Of a stretch of DNA of 64,000 nucleotides, positions 9,250 through 21,534 are shown piece by piece. The notes beneath the pieces were generated by a model, which was given only the letters and a program-made list of their open reading frames with translations, ran no database searches and was not told where the DNA came from. How positions within the stretch are numbered: the stretch's first letter is position 1; every line of letters begins with the position of its first letter. The stretch comes from Selaginella moellendorffii. Its lineage: Eukaryota; Streptophyta; Lycopodiopsida; Selaginellales; Selaginellaceae. The DNA lies in NCBI RefSeq assembly GCF_000143415.4, contig NW_003314271.1, positions 847,591-911,590 of the forward strand, given 5' to 3'. A program made the position numbers and the translations under genes.

Positions 9250-10736
9250 CTTGGCATCGATAGGAAGCGATGAGATCTTTTGTTCACTACGATTCCAGCG
9301 GCAGCAGCAGCAAGCAGGAATGTAAGTAGTGACTACTTTCTTTTGTCTTTCTTTCGATCTTGTGACTCACAGTTTCTTTTTCGAGCAGGAACCTGAATGT
9401 GAACAACTCTTGTGTGCTCCTGCTCCTGCCAAGCGAAGCGAATGGAGAGCTAAAGCCTGCACGGAGTTGAGACTGATAGATTTCGCAATGCTGCAAGGAA
9501 GTGGCCACGTCTATCTGACTATGGAGCTGCTCCTACGAGCCTTTCAATCAAGACCTCACCAAAGCTGTAGACTCGGAAGAGCCGTGCTCTTTACTGAAAC
9601 GAGGGAAGCGCACACATCAACCTCACGGCCACTGCTGCGCCACTGCTACACTCTGCTGCAAGCGTCGGCTTTCCTTTGGCGTTGCTCCAGGAAGAAGAGG
9701 CGAGCTAAATGGATCCAAAAACACGATCGAGGCACCGAAAGACAGGCCAGTGGTAAGTTTCCTTTCTATGCTTTTCCTTCATGTTTCTTAAATGTCGTCC
9801 TGGCTCTGTCTTTAGAAACAACAGGGAAGCAGCAGCTGGAGCTTTAACTAGTCGATCCGGCTTATTATTGAACGATTAGTTATCAACAAGAAAGTAGAGG
9901 TGGTGGACAAAAAATAAAGATTTTCCCGCTGTTGGTGGTCTGTCGGCATCGAGTGGTATGTTAGCTGGAGTTTGCTAATGACTCTGATTCGTGGACCCTC
10001 ACATTGTTTCGCAGTTGTGCTTGGAAGTTTTTATTCAAGGCTTTGGTTGTTGGAAGGAGGAATGAAGCCTTTGTGTTGGTGGTTCGATCAAGTCACAACG
10101 CTGCTCTTGGCTTGAGTTTTCGCACAAATTCTCGCGTCTTGGACATGTGCCACTGCCGTGTGGGTCCTCGTCCTCATTTCGCAGCAAAGCAGCGCATGTT
10201 CGTCCCGCAACCAACACCACGCTTTGACGATGCGCTTTCATCCATTGGCTCGGGTCTCTTAGATCCAACGCGAGAATATGGTGTACTAATGGCAAGCTGT
10301 TCTTCTCTTTTCTTTTCCAATGGCAAGCTATTTTCGTCTCTCTTTCAGTACTCGATCTTTCACTGGAGTAACTTTTTTCCGCGTTTCGCCTCGACATGGA
10401 ATGATTAAGAAGACTTGGTGAGCTCTTCAGTTTTTTATTTTATTTTGTTCGATCTGTTTCCAGATTTTTGAGCTTCCAACGTGATCTTTCCCTGGAATAT
10501 CTTATGCTGCCAGATGTTCCCAAAGGTTATTTTTTCTTGTTTCCGGTCACAAGCACCGAAGCAAAGCATCATTTGTTTTTTCTTGCTTGCCAGCTACAAA
10601 GGCGCAGCAACAGTGACACGGAGAAGTAAAGCTGCGCTATCGTGTGCTCCAGCCAGGACTAAGATCCAAAACTTTTATACTTTATAATCGAAATAGACGC
10701 AAATAGACATCAAAGATTGGAAATATAAGTTGCAAC
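9250..10736. other. Intergenic region, no gene recognised
   Basis: Promoter side of the first glyoxal oxidase gene plus the 3' flank of the polygalacturonase. Frames of 172 codons (9329-9847) and 134 codons (10004-10408) exist, but they have erratic composition and no domain, so I do not call them. T-rich and GA-rich tracts occur, but no repeat structure stands out. Confidence 0.4.
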
Positions 10737-12705
10737 CTAACTTGAACTTCTGCAATCTGAGGTGTAGCCTTGAACATTCTCGCAAACCGCTCCAGCCGCC
10801 TTTCCAGAGCTGCCCAGGGTCAGCTTGACATTGCTGAAGTGGATGTTCGTGCATGCGCCGCTTGAGCTGCAGTGCAAGTTGATGCCGTCCGGAGATGCCG
10901 AAGTGCCCACGATATTCGAGTACGTAACTCCCTGGATTGTTAGAGACGACCCCTGGTTTCACAAAATCATACAAACGTTAGCAAGTGAGAAGAGACGGGG
11001 TGTGTCGAATATTTGATATCTCACCCGCTTCTTGCCACAGCCGCCATCGCAGTAGTTTTGATCGATAATGATCGGGTTCTTCACGTTGTCCATGCTGATA
11101 TTTTCAAATATCACATTGCTCACGTAACCTTTGCCACCCTACATTCATGCAGTTTCGTCAAAGTGTTTCGATGGTTTTACCAACTTTTACCTGCCATGTC
11201 TTGATCCGTACGCCATTTGTGGCCGCGTCGATCTTGACACCTGAGACTTGAACGTTGGAAACGGTGGCGTAAGACCCGCCCTTGCCAAGGCTTCCGATGC
11301 TGATGCCGTGACCAGGGCCGCATCGCCCGCCCAAAACCTGGATGTTGGAGCTCCCAGAAACAATCGACACGCAGTCGTCACCTTCAGATATGTGTGCAAA
11401 GAAAAGATAGTTAAAACACTGATATCAGAATCTGATATAGGAAAGTTACCGGCAGAGATGTCTCCGTCTCTAACTACAACATTAGTGCTCCCTGAAACGT
11501 GAATACCATCGGTGTTTGGGCTGCTTTCTGGAGAATTTATCACCACGTTTGTTGCCTGGATGGCCTGAGAGTCCGAAAACGTAATGTGGATTTGGGGACT
11601 GTTGGTTATGGTGATGCCTTCCACCTTGATGTTCTTGCTGTCCTCAAACCTCACAGCCTACAGTAAATCAATCAATCACGCAATCATGCATATAATCTAA
11701 ACTTTACCGTGGGAGCATCTGTGCAGCGCTGGTGCAAAAATTCACAATTTACAAGTCAATCTCTTATTTTTTTTGGGAATCTAAGAAATCTTACCTGGCT
11801 TTTGTCTTTCTTACAGGAATGAGCCCACCAATCTTGGCCGTTGCCGTTGAAAGTTCCGCCAGTCAGTGTGAAGTCCGTCACCTTAGTGAACAGGAGCCAG
11901 CTTTTCTCGGAGGAAAACTTGGACAGCCACGCACTCCTTGGGATGGCATGCAGAGTTCCATCCACCTGAAATATTGATATACATTTTAGGATATGAAACA
12001 TCATGTGATATGTGATTAACCTTCATTGTGACGCTGGTACACTCTCCAAACGAGATTGGGCTGAGGTAGTAGCCCGCCGACGTCGATGGAACCAAGATAA
12101 CGGCATTGTCGCCGGCTTGGCATGCTGCATTGTAAGCGTCTAGGAAGGCCTGCAAATCGGAAATTATAAATCAAAACATCGTAAGATTGATCACATACCT
12201 GGGCATCATCGTGCTTTCCATCGCCGACAGCTCCATAGCTCTTGACGTCAAACTCTTTGCCAGTGAGCGGTGACGAGCTCCTGGGTGGTGGCGGCGACCG
12301 TGGTAGCGTGACAGAAGGGGGAGGAGGAGCCTTGGCTGGCGGAGGAGATTTAACCTTTGGAGCCTTCGGAGCCTTTGGAGCTTTCGGAGGCTTTGGAGCA
12401 TGATGGGGTGGCAGAGGAGGTTCATCTTCAAACGGAGGAGGAGATCTAACCTTTGGAGCCTTCGGAGCCTTTGGAGCATGATGGGGTGGCGGAGGAGATT
12501 CATCTTCAAACAGAGGAGGAGATCTAACCTTTGGAGCCTTTGGAGCCTTGTGTGATGGTGGTGAATGCTTGGGCGACCAATCTCGGTCCCCATCCCTGGG
12601 CTTCTTCTTTCCAGTGTGATCGTGAGATGCTAACGCACTTTGGCCACAGCAGCAAGCAATAGTAATGGCAAGAAACACACAGAGGAATATAGATAAATTC
12701 GCCAT
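10737..12705 (-). CDS. Polygalacturonase (GH28) with proline-rich N-terminal extension
   Basis: Eight exons: 12705-12199, 12149-12021, 11965-11795, 11728-11708, 11657-11450, 11381-11191, 11138-11025 and 10952-10737, encoding 518 residues with all phases consistent. Exon 4 is a 21-nt microexon encoding RCTDAPT. A signal peptide (residues 1-26) is followed by about 120 residues rich in Pro, Lys and Ala with repeats such as HHAPKAPKAPKVRSPPPFED. The catalytic domain opens FDVKSYGAVGDGKHDD and carries the GH28 signatures SPNTDGIHVSGS, GDDCVSIVSG, CGPGHGISIGSLGKGG and GVRIKTWQ. The enzyme should hydrolyse de-esterified pectin in the wall. The extension resembles extensin/PRP sequence and may anchor it there (inference). 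It is head-to-head with HISN2. Confidence 0.93.
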
Positions 12706-12925
12706 TGTTGCCTATTTTCTCAAAAACAATTTTGCTATTTTATAGTCTTTTTTTTCTACCATAAATTATCTGCAATCTGATTTTGTAATATTTATAATTT
12801 AGAGAAATTTTTATCGTTCGAGAAATAAAAATACTTTCGTGTTTATATGGGTTATTGGTTTAGTTGTTAAAGGAGAGTTTTTTTTAACAGCTTGTTAACA
12901 GAGAGTTAGGGTTTTAGTGGCGGCA
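12706..12925. promoter_or_regulatory. Shared promoter between polygalacturonase and HISN2
   Basis: Only 220 bp separate the divergent start codons. The polygalacturonase side is AT-rich. A TTAGGG telo-box at 12906-12911 lies 15 bp before the HISN2 ATG. The segment from about TAACAGAGAGTTAGGGTTTT onwards is repeated upstream of the HISN2 pseudogene near 28467, showing that it travelled with HISN2. Confidence 0.6.
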
Positions 12926-14008
12926 ATGCAGCAGCAATGCGGGAAGGAAATGCCCGCGATCTCGCGCAGTCCGGGCTTCTCTCGTAGATTTCCTCCGGCG
13001 CAAGTGTGCTTGAGCAGGAGATTCTCTGGCGCAGCGTCCAGAGCTGCCACTAGAGCTCTCGCGAGATCGGAGCCTGTTTCTACTGTGGAGGTAAGGATTA
13101 TAATTCTTTTCTGGGATTTGGTAGCGCTTAGGAGATCCATGCGCAGGTGGAGGCGCTGCTGGATTTGATAAAATGGGACAGCAGTGGCTTGGCTGTGGCG
13201 ATTGCGCAGGATGTTGACACTGGGGCGATTTTGATGCAGGGATTTGTTAATCGGGACGCTGTCTCGGCCACGATTGCGTCCAAGCGAGCGACGTATTTTA
13301 GTCGAAGTCGTCGATCTCTTTGGACCAAAGGAGAGACGTCATCCAATTTTATTGATGTTGTGGATGTCTATCTCGACTGTGATAGAGATTCGGTACGCTC
13401 TTTCTTTCATACTTTTGTGAGCTCTTATCGAGCTTTTGTTTTCGTGTTGTTCCTCTACAGATTATTTACTTGGGAAAGCCTGACGGGCCGACTTGTCACA
13501 CAGGAGCTGATACGTGCTACTTTACTCGTGCTGCTGATATCCTCCAGAACAAGCCTCTGGTCTGTGTAAACTCACAATATCGTTCTTCCACTGATAGGTT
13601 TTTTTACAGATCGGAGAGAATGGATTGGCAACTTCTACCTTGTACGATTTGGAAAGAGTTATTCAACAGCGGAAGTCAGAGCCCGATGGGAAAAAGCCGT
13701 CGTGGACGAAGCGGCTTTTGCAGGACCAGAAGCTGCTTTGCTCCAAGATAAGGTGTGCTCTGCTTTCATGCCTCTCGCGCTTGACTAGAAACTTTGGCAG
13801 GGAGGAGGCGGGTGAGCTGTGCAAGACAGTGGAAGAAAACGAAGGCAGGAAAAGGACTGTATCAGAAATGGCCGACGTCTTGTACCATTCGATGGTGCTG
13901 CTTGCAGCGCAAGACGTGAAGATGGCAGAAGTTATGGAAGTTTTGAGAGCGAGATTTTCTCAATCAGGCATTGAGGAGAAGAGCAGCCGAGGCAGGAGTT
14001 CAAGTTGA
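12926..14008 (+). CDS. HISN2: Histidine biosynthesis bifunctional protein, PR-AMP cyclohydrolase / PR-ATP pyrophosphohydrolase
   Basis: Five exons: 12926-13090, 13147-13392, 13461-13565, 13610-13752 and 13801-14008, giving 288 residues with consistent phases. Residues 1-55 are Ser/Arg/Ala-rich and fit a plastid transit peptide. The cyclohydrolase (HisI) domain shows LMQGFVNRDA, SRSRRSLWTKGETS, the metal-binding VYLDCDRDS and the zinc motif CHTGADTCYF. The pyrophosphohydrolase (HisE) domain shows SWTKRLL, REEAGELCKTVEENEG and SEMADVLYHSMVLL. It catalyses steps two and three of histidine synthesis in the plastid. This is the only intact copy in the window; four degenerate copies lie downstream. 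In the 3' UTR an intron seen in the copies is absent here. Confidence 0.95.
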
Positions 14009-15394
14009 GGGATCTTTCAACTCAGGCCATAGATGTTGGAACTTCCAAAATGCAAGACTCTAGCACCAACATGTATTTCATTCTAGAACGTTATGTAGGA
14101 TTGTGCTTACAGTCCAGATATGGGACCCTTTACAACATTAGCTAGTTAGGTAGTTTCTGGGAATGGAGGGCACACAGTTACAAATCGGTGGAATGTGTGG
14201 TGCGCAACGTTCAAACTAAAGTGGACCTCAGGGCTGTCTTGCTATATTTAGCTGTAAAAAATATCGCTCCCGCTGTAAAGGAGAGTGTTTTTAGAAAGCC
14301 ATATTGTGCAACAAAGGCATCTACAATCTGATTTATCGCTATAATAGCTATTTCCAGTGCGCACGAGGTATATGGTATTATTGATAAAAGATTTCTTAGA
14401 CTTAGAGAGATTTGTACTATCACATAGATCGGTTGGTTTGACGCTAAATGTATGTATTTGGTAATACTAAAAGGAAGCTTGACTTATCATATTTATTTAA
14501 AATGTAGGTCCTATCGGATCGATTCACGGTGACCGTGACTTGTAAGAAATCTACATATTTTGGTTGAGCATAATTGTTTCCTCTTTTATATTAAGATAGA
14601 TCAGTACTAGGTTACACTATACATTAGTATATTTATTATTTGTTTCCAAATATCATTTCCAAATTGTATTTAAGTATTTGCAACAGAGAGTGACATATTC
14701 TTTTACCTTTTTATTATATCCACCTTCTATTGTTTAGTTTTCTTATATTAGATTCTCTTTGAATTGGCTGTGATATCTGAATAAACTACTACTATGTACT
14801 AAAGTCCCGGAGCAAAGTGAGATGTAACAAAGTTAATCAACCACTTCAAGGACGTCTAGCTATATCTTTAGTTTCACAAATTGACACATGACAAAGTGAG
14901 AAAAGCTTATGTCTTGCAAACATATGGTGAGCCTTAGCACCCACTATAGTGGTTCTTACCACCGGAGAGTGGAGGGTTCATCCCAGCGAACTATAGCTGG
15001 GCAAAAAGAAAGTAAGAAAAAACAACACGTCTCTTTTGGGCAAACCATATAATGAAAAAAGAACAAAACAGTGGATATACCGAAGATTACACTCCTTAAA
15101 AAAAACGTGGAAAGCTCGAGGCCGTGCAAATTGACGCAAATGCATGGCTAATTTAGCGTCTACCCGGGTACAGAATGCGCCGCCTGCGCCTCCCCTCAAA
15201 AAATACACGTCCCCACGGTGAAAAAGAAAAAACGAGAGAGAGTGCTTCGTTTCTTGCTTCCCCACTAGCTCCCACTATTTCTCTACTCTGATCCCAGTGT
15301 GTCAACACGGAGAGCTTTGACACTTGGCTTCCCATCGATTCAATTGCTCACATGATGTTTTAGTTGGATGGTGTGCCGATGCTTGTTCCAGGAA
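14009..15394. other. HISN2 3' flank and AT-rich repeat, no gene
   Basis: The first 250 bp are HISN2 3' UTR plus a segment (about 14190-14260) that recurs upstream of the CAMTA-like copies. The rest is AT-rich without coding signal. A GGGTTCATCCCAGC string near 14972 looks like a tRNA B-box but has no tRNA fold around it, so a decayed SINE is possible. Confidence 0.4.
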
Positions 15395-16205
15395 TGCATC
15401 CCTGGTAGTCCGCTGCTCTAAAGTGTCGTCCTCTTGCTTGACCAGGCCATTCTCGATAGGTTCACAAAACTTCATTCCATCCACTCATGTCTAAGCTCAC
15501 GACAGGACTGAGAGCCTTCTGGCTGAGGAACATGTCTACAGATAGTTTGAATCGAGCCACCACCTTGTCCAGACCGAAAGAAACTCCCTTGAGTTTCCGG
15601 CAGAAGGGTGCAAGAAAGCTTCCAGACGCACTGGAGCTCTGTATCCACCTGCATGACCCGGGAAAACTTGAAGGTACTGAACAAGAACAATGTGCTCACA
15701 CGCACTATAAGTCATGATAATACAAGTGAGGATACCATCTCAAATTTTTCTTTTTGGTTTTTTTTGGAGAGCTCTATGTACCCTTCCAGTAATGTAGTCT
15801 GGCAGCATTAACATGCTGCATTGTTATTACGCCCAGAGAAGAGGATCCAAATTTTCAATGGAGCTACTGGAATAAGATCAGGAACCAAAGTGCTGCAATG
15901 GTGATGGCTTTGTTGTGCCTAGGAATTACAAGCAAACCTTGAGCCTCTCGTGACCCTCACAAGCAGCTTGGATGTCTTTCTAATTTCTCCAGTTGTGGCC
16001 ATCCTTCAGAAAGTATTTCAAGGCCTTGTGATCAAACAACAACAAGGATCTGCCTAGTAGCGGCAATTCAATGTGACACAAGCAAGGAGCAAGGAGCACT
16101 CACTAGCAGGCTTGTTAGGAGAAATGGAGTTCAATTTGAAACCATAACTCTGATAATTTGAAGCATCACAAATTTTATATGGTTTAAACTATGATGAAGA
16201 GGTAA
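15395..16205 (-). pseudogene. Inverted CAMTA-like pseudogene with internal micro-inversion
   Basis: Read on the minus strand from 16205, it matches the CAMTA-like copies in order: CG-1 exon 2 (around 16205-16090), exon 3 (WRN then a stop in place of WRKKK, near 15985), exon 5 and exon 6 pieces (15720-15590), and the linker exon with MFLSQKALSPVVSLDMSGW and GLVKQEDDTLEQRTTRDAFL (to about 15395). Exon 4, about 15789-15876, lies in the opposite, plus, orientation. Several stops and frame changes make it non-functional. Confidence 0.8.
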
Positions 16206-19200
16206 ATGTTTTATATTGTATATCTTCTTTAAGCAGAGCAAAAGAAGAAAACTTAGGTGAAATGGAATTATACTTAAGCTTAAGCATCTAAAAAAGAAAG
16301 ACCTGACTTAAGCAATGCCTGTCATAAACAAGTGTAAGGAAGTTAGGAACATTTATAAATTTATGTAGTATATAAGTAACATTTAAACGTTCTGGAAAAT
16401 AACCCCCACTCAATATTGCATGCATTTACATTAAATTAACTATAGTTTCTTCCACTTATGACTATTTGTGCAAAGTAGAGTTGAGAGAGTGACATATGTT
16501 TATTCTTACTTACGCCTTTAGGGTTTGAGGCTAAGTTCTTTTCTATTCACTTCTCAATCTTTTTCTTTTCTTCTTCTCAATACTACATTCTTGTTTTTGT
16601 TTGTTTGTCACTATTTTGCTAGTAGGGGTAAGAATGCGAGTATAGGCAAAAAAAACTTTATTCAAATTATCAAACACAAACTTCCTAGATGATTTGCCTC
16701 ATATTGAAGTCTGTGTTGCCTCAATCCTTGTTATCTCACATCTTGGATCTTGAAATTAAACATCACTCACCTTGCTGTAGCATCACCATCTCAAACAAAA
16801 AATCAATTGATAAAATAGTTAGTTGTATTTAGTAATCCATTTTCTCTTGAAGATAACTAACAAATTTATGAATGTTAATAATACAAAAGTATAACCATCT
16901 CATCAACACCATTTTATCAAGATTAATATAACATTGAATTTCCAATGAAGGTCTAACAGATTATCAACCATTTGACTCACACAGATGAAAATTTTTACTT
17001 TCTTAATATCCCCATAGAGAAAATATTTCATCTCACTTTAATTTTAACTCCACAATATCAAGATTGTCAACATTAAAATAAAGTAAAAGAACCACCACTT
17101 TTTAACAATTGAGCACAACTCTTTAGCAATTGAGCTAACTAAAGTTAGACACCTTAGTAATATCCAAAATTAGTTCTTCCAATTTCAACTTAGTTATATA
17201 TAATATATCACTAATGAGTGAATTATCATGTTTAAGACTCAATGTAATCTAACATTATAAGCTAAACTCAACTAAGCAATACTAACAAAGTTAAGCTTAC
17301 ATGCTATAAAAAAAGAAAACCATACCAACCCAACAATACCATAGTAAAGCAAGTCTATCATTGTTAAGCCTAAACAAAGTGTAAATAGTCCTTAAATACA
17401 AACCATGTCTAGGAAGGATCCACTAATGCTATAATAAACAGCTAAGTACTAGTTTATTTACCAGTTTCAAGAACTTAAGAGACATTTAACTTTACCTACA
17501 ATAATATAGTAATGACTCAAATTATAACCCTTATACATCATCTGACAAGCCCAAACAAAAATTCATATAAAATGGTACATCCCAAAATTCACACTCCCTA
17601 AGACAATACAACATGAGTATAATATAGTACATGATAGTTTATATTAAAATTCAAGAGACATATATGAACCCACAACAACTAAATATGTACATAATAAGAT
17701 TTTTATTTACATATGTAGTTGCCATCACATTAAATAGTAATTCTTTGATTTCAAATGTAGCACATGTAATTTTTAACCTTATACTCCATGGCCATAAAGC
17801 CAAATCTAACCTTTGAACAAATGTAATGGAGTGAAACTTAGTTTTAGAGCATTGAGCCATTGAAAAAAAGGATGGAATTGAATTCCCAAAGTATGTAACT
17901 AATAAGTATATGAGCATTCAACAACCAGATGTTTTAAACATTAAATTTTTATAAGGATTTTTGTGTATAAGATATTCAATAACAAATTTATAATTCAAGC
18001 AAGATCTAAATTTTTATGTGAATAAAAATTATTTAAAAACAACTTAAAGTATTTGGATCTCAATGCTAAGATTGACACATAAAACAAAGCTAAATATAGT
18101 CTAATACAATTTTAATATAGTAGTGGGTTAACACAACTTCACTAGATTATCCTTATAACTTGCTAAATATAAAATAGTGCTAAATCATAAATCTAAACAT
18201 AGGAACAACACTATTGTGTTTTGAACACTCTTATAAATGTGCTTAATTGATATAGCAAGTGTAATGCAAATATGGTAAGCTATTATTTTATGTTTATCTA
18301 GTCTAATTGCATATATGATGACTAGTGATGAAATGATTTCTACATTTTGGTCCTAAATGAGACTAACACAAAGGGCATGATAGCAAAGGTGTTTGAGAGA
18401 CACGGTAAACTAGCATCTAGCGATATTGAGAGATTAGTCTCAATATCGTGGGAGTTCTTGATACTAACAAGTGTAAACTAATGATGCGAGTTTCTCAAAC
18501 TAGGCCAAATATGCTCAGCAAGAAACACATAGAGTTCCTACCTTATGTTTATCCAATTTAAGTGTAAGGTCATTGACCAGTTTCTCAACTAGCTCAAGTG
18601 GGAATGATAAAGGAAACCAACTGTACCGACTTCCTGCCATCATGGCAATAAGGAAAGAGTGTATGTAAGGACTGGCCGATAAATATCTTTCGATACCCAA
18701 AGTCATATTTGTGATAGTACCACTACAATGTCATTCCTTGGGGATATATAAGAAACTCATGTAAACACTGGATATTTTCCCAAGAATGATAAGTGGTAAT
18801 CATTGTAAAGTGATCAAACTAATAATACACATCATCTTTAAGATTTCCATATGAGAACTTTGGCCGGCTATAAAGATTGCCAACAAGAGCAAGAGGAGTT
18901 GCACCACATGCCATGAATGTTGCTATTAACTGAGTTTGATTGTTCAACTATAACTACATAGAATTTAGTAACTATACCAATTGTTACTCTATAGTCAAAA
19001 GATGAGGAGGAGGAGGAGGAGGTTGCTTCTCTGTTATAAAGATGAATGAAAAGAAGAAAAACAAAAGAAAAAAAAATTGAAAAATTACAAAAAAAAGAGA
19101 GATTTAAATGATGTAAAAGCCTAAATTAAAAGCATTCAACAATCAAAGTTGCCCCTCACCTCCACTAATATGAATGCATAAAATATAGAGATGGAATATA

Positions 19201-19514
19201 AATATGTGCATATTCAATCAGCTTAAAATCCTAATTTATATACATGAGTGAGTGATATGGATTCAATGGCTATCAAAATTCCACTACACTAATATTAGTA
19301 TATATTATTATAGCCATACACTTGGACCATATATATATATATATATCCATGATATATCTAGTCTCTTCTGCTCCAAACTCCAAGACAAACTCCAAGTGGT
19401 ATAAAATGTTTAGATATAAACAAATTTATAGTGGTAGAATATCTACTTTTGTAAGGGCAAAAAAGGTTCTTTTCCTTATCCGTTTGGCAGCACAAAATAT
19501 CATATTCTTTACAT
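16206..19514. mobile_element. AT-rich repeat block with retroelement remnant
   Basis: About 3.3 kb of AT-rich DNA separates the inverted pseudogene from the main CAMTA/HISN2 array. The segment 18345-18900 matches, in inverted orientation, the stretch 51325-51590; both read toward SFPLELVEKLVND and DKHKVGTLCVSC. Upstream in that frame, FSYGNLKDD and related peptides are interrupted by stops. This indicates a dispersed transposable element, but I cannot assign its class. A short (AT)n run lies near 19330-19350. Confidence 0.45.
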
Positions 19515-19592
19515 GGTGGAATGTGTGGTGTGCAGCATTCAAACTAAAATAGAAATGCTTCTCACGGTCCTTGCTATATTTAGCTGTTAAAC
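19515..19592 (+). repeat. Upstream element of the CAMTA-like copies
   Basis: The block TGGAATGTGTGGTGTGCAGC, then ATTCAAACTAAA, then CTTGCTATATTTAGCTGT lies about 90-165 bp before the ATG of copy 1. Related blocks occur at about 14190-14262 (after intact HISN2), 22230-22285 and 23307-23405. It belongs to the duplicated unit and may include the original promoter. Confidence 0.65.
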
Positions 19593-19679
19593 TGATAGGT
19601 TAAAATATTAGAACTTGCGGAGCTCTTTGTCATTTAAGGCCCTGCGATCATTGGGGCTTGCGAGAGGCTTGAGTTTGAG

Positions 19680-21395
19680 ATGGCGACTGTTCGCGGGGTA
19701 CCGCAGCAAGGTGAGTGGAGGCTAATTTTAAGATCAAGACTGAGGATAACGAGGATCTAAGGCAGACTTCGACATGGGGCAAATCGTCCAGGAAGCTTGC
19801 GCACGATGGCTCAAACCACCCGAAGTTTGTGACATACTTCGCAATTATCAGAGATACGGTTTCGATCTCAACCCTGTTCCTCCTAGCAGGCCTGCCAGTG
19901 AGTGCTCCTTTAGGCTTTGCCCTTTGCTTGTCTCACACTGACTTGCCACGCTACTAGGTGGATCCTTCAACTTGTTTGATCGCAAGGCTTTGAAATACTT
20001 TCAGAAGGATGGCCACAACTGGAGGAAAAAGAAAGACGGCAAGGCTGTTCGCGAGGCTCACGAGCGGCTCAAGGTTTGCTTGTTATGAACGAGGCCATCA
20101 CCATCCGTTCCTGATCTTGTGTGCAGTCTGGGAGCATTGACGTGCTGCATTGTTACTGCGCCCGTGGAGAGGAGGATCCGAATTTTCAACGGAGCTACTG
20201 GATGCTGGAAGGGTACATAGAGCTCTCTACAAAAAAACAAAGAAAAGAAAAAAAAGAGAGATGGAAATCCTTCTCACTTGTATTATCATGACTTGTATGT
20301 AGTGCTTATGAACACATTGTTCTTGTTCAGTACCTTCAAGTACACCAGGTCGGTGTTAAGGTGCTTTTCTTTTTCTAGTGCTCGAAGCTTTTCCTTTTCC
20401 AGGGTCGTAAATCTGCATATAGAGCTCCAGAGCATCTGGAACCTCACGCAGAGTCACCCTCAATATTATCCTCGGAGCATGGCGATTCAAGTGACGATGT
20501 TGAGCAACTCTCCTCAAAGTATTCGATTCTGCCGGAAACTCAGGGGAGTTTCTTTCAATCCGATATTGATCTTAACGACCTCTTAGACCGTCCAGGTATA
20601 CGAGTCAGAGTGGACATTTTGCTATCTGACACACGGCTCGATTCAAACTATCTGCAGACATGTTCCTCGGCCAGAAGGCGCTCACTCCTGCCGTGAGCTT
20701 GGACATGAGCGGATGGAAAGAAGTTCTGCGAAGTTATCGAGAGAATCCAACGAATGGCCCCGTCAAGCCAGAGGACGAGACGTTAGAGCAGCGTACTACC
20801 AGGGATGCATTCCTGGAACAAGCCTCGCCCATAAAGTTTGAGGATGGAATGTTCAAGTTATCACCAAGAGCGAGTCTAAGTCCTAAAGCGATCATGGAAG
20901 TCTTATCTCCTCGGGGTCTGGGTCGCCAACCTCAGACACATTTCGAGGCTCAGCTGCGTGCTGCCACCGCTGAGAACGCCATGAAAACAGCACAAAGCCT
21001 CTCTCCGGTGTGAATTACATAGTCAGTTCTTTCGTTACATGTAATCTCTAACACGTCCATGCAGACAAAACGTGTTTCCTCTCCTCCGCCTGCGCAAAAC
21101 GTCCTTGTGGATATGGGGCGTGCTTCTCAACAGGTATTTAAGTTCCGCTTTCTCTCGCTGGCGAATCGACACGGGGAGCGCACTGGTTAAAAACTCTAAG
21201 CTTGTCAAACAGGAGGGCAGAATCAAGCAACTGGCTAGTTTTGCACGATGGGCGCTCGAGCCCGCGCCCGCGGGCTGGAGCTCAGTTTGCCTCCTTCCAA
21301 CGAAGAAACCAAGGTTTCGTCTCACGTATATATTTATCTCGCCTCTAGATTCTAAATGGCAGGTTCTCGTCTCCGGGACCGCTGGACGTGGGTAA
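19680..21395 (+). CDS. CAMTA-like protein, CG-1 domain only, copy 1
   Basis: Nine exons predicted: 19680-19710, 19766-19897, 19958-20073, 20127-20212, 20303-20348, 20403-20595, 20658-21007, 21065-21133 and 21201-21395. They give an open frame of 405 residues with GT-AG ends and consistent phases. The CG-1 DNA-binding domain (about residues 15-135) is complete: ACARWLKPPEVCDILRNYQ, FDRKALKYFQKDGHNWRKKK, SIDVLHCYCARGEED and EHIVLVQYLQVHQ. The linker carries VSLDMSGWKEVLRSYRENP. TIG, ankyrin and IQ regions of true CAMTAs are missing. The exon 7 donor (GTGTGA) and the last acceptor are weak, and the C-terminal tail is deleted relative to copy 4. It may be a transcribed truncated factor or a young pseudogene. 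Confidence 0.6.
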
Positions 21396-21534
21396 GTGAG
21401 GCACCACGAGGTCGTTTGATAAACAAACAAGCCTGGCTGCGAGATTGGTGATGTGGGATTGCCAAAGGCGTGTAGCGTTATAATTTAAGAAAATCTAAAA
21501 CAGTTTAGTTCAAAGCTTTTGTTCTTCTCGCGCA

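Noticed and set aside
9329-9847. 172-codon plus-strand frame
   Set aside because: Mixed composition without domain, in the promoter side of the glyoxal oxidase gene; no splice context.
10004-10408. 134-codon plus-strand frame
   Set aside because: No recognisable motif and no supporting neighbours; likely chance frame.
14935-15000. Possible tRNA gene or SINE because of a GGGTTCATCCCAGC B-box-like string
   Set aside because: No acceptor stem or anticodon arm could be folded around it, so at most a decay product.
18515-18706. 63-codon frame with FPLELVEKLVND
   Set aside because: Shared with the repeat at 51325-51407; part of a transposable element, not a host gene.
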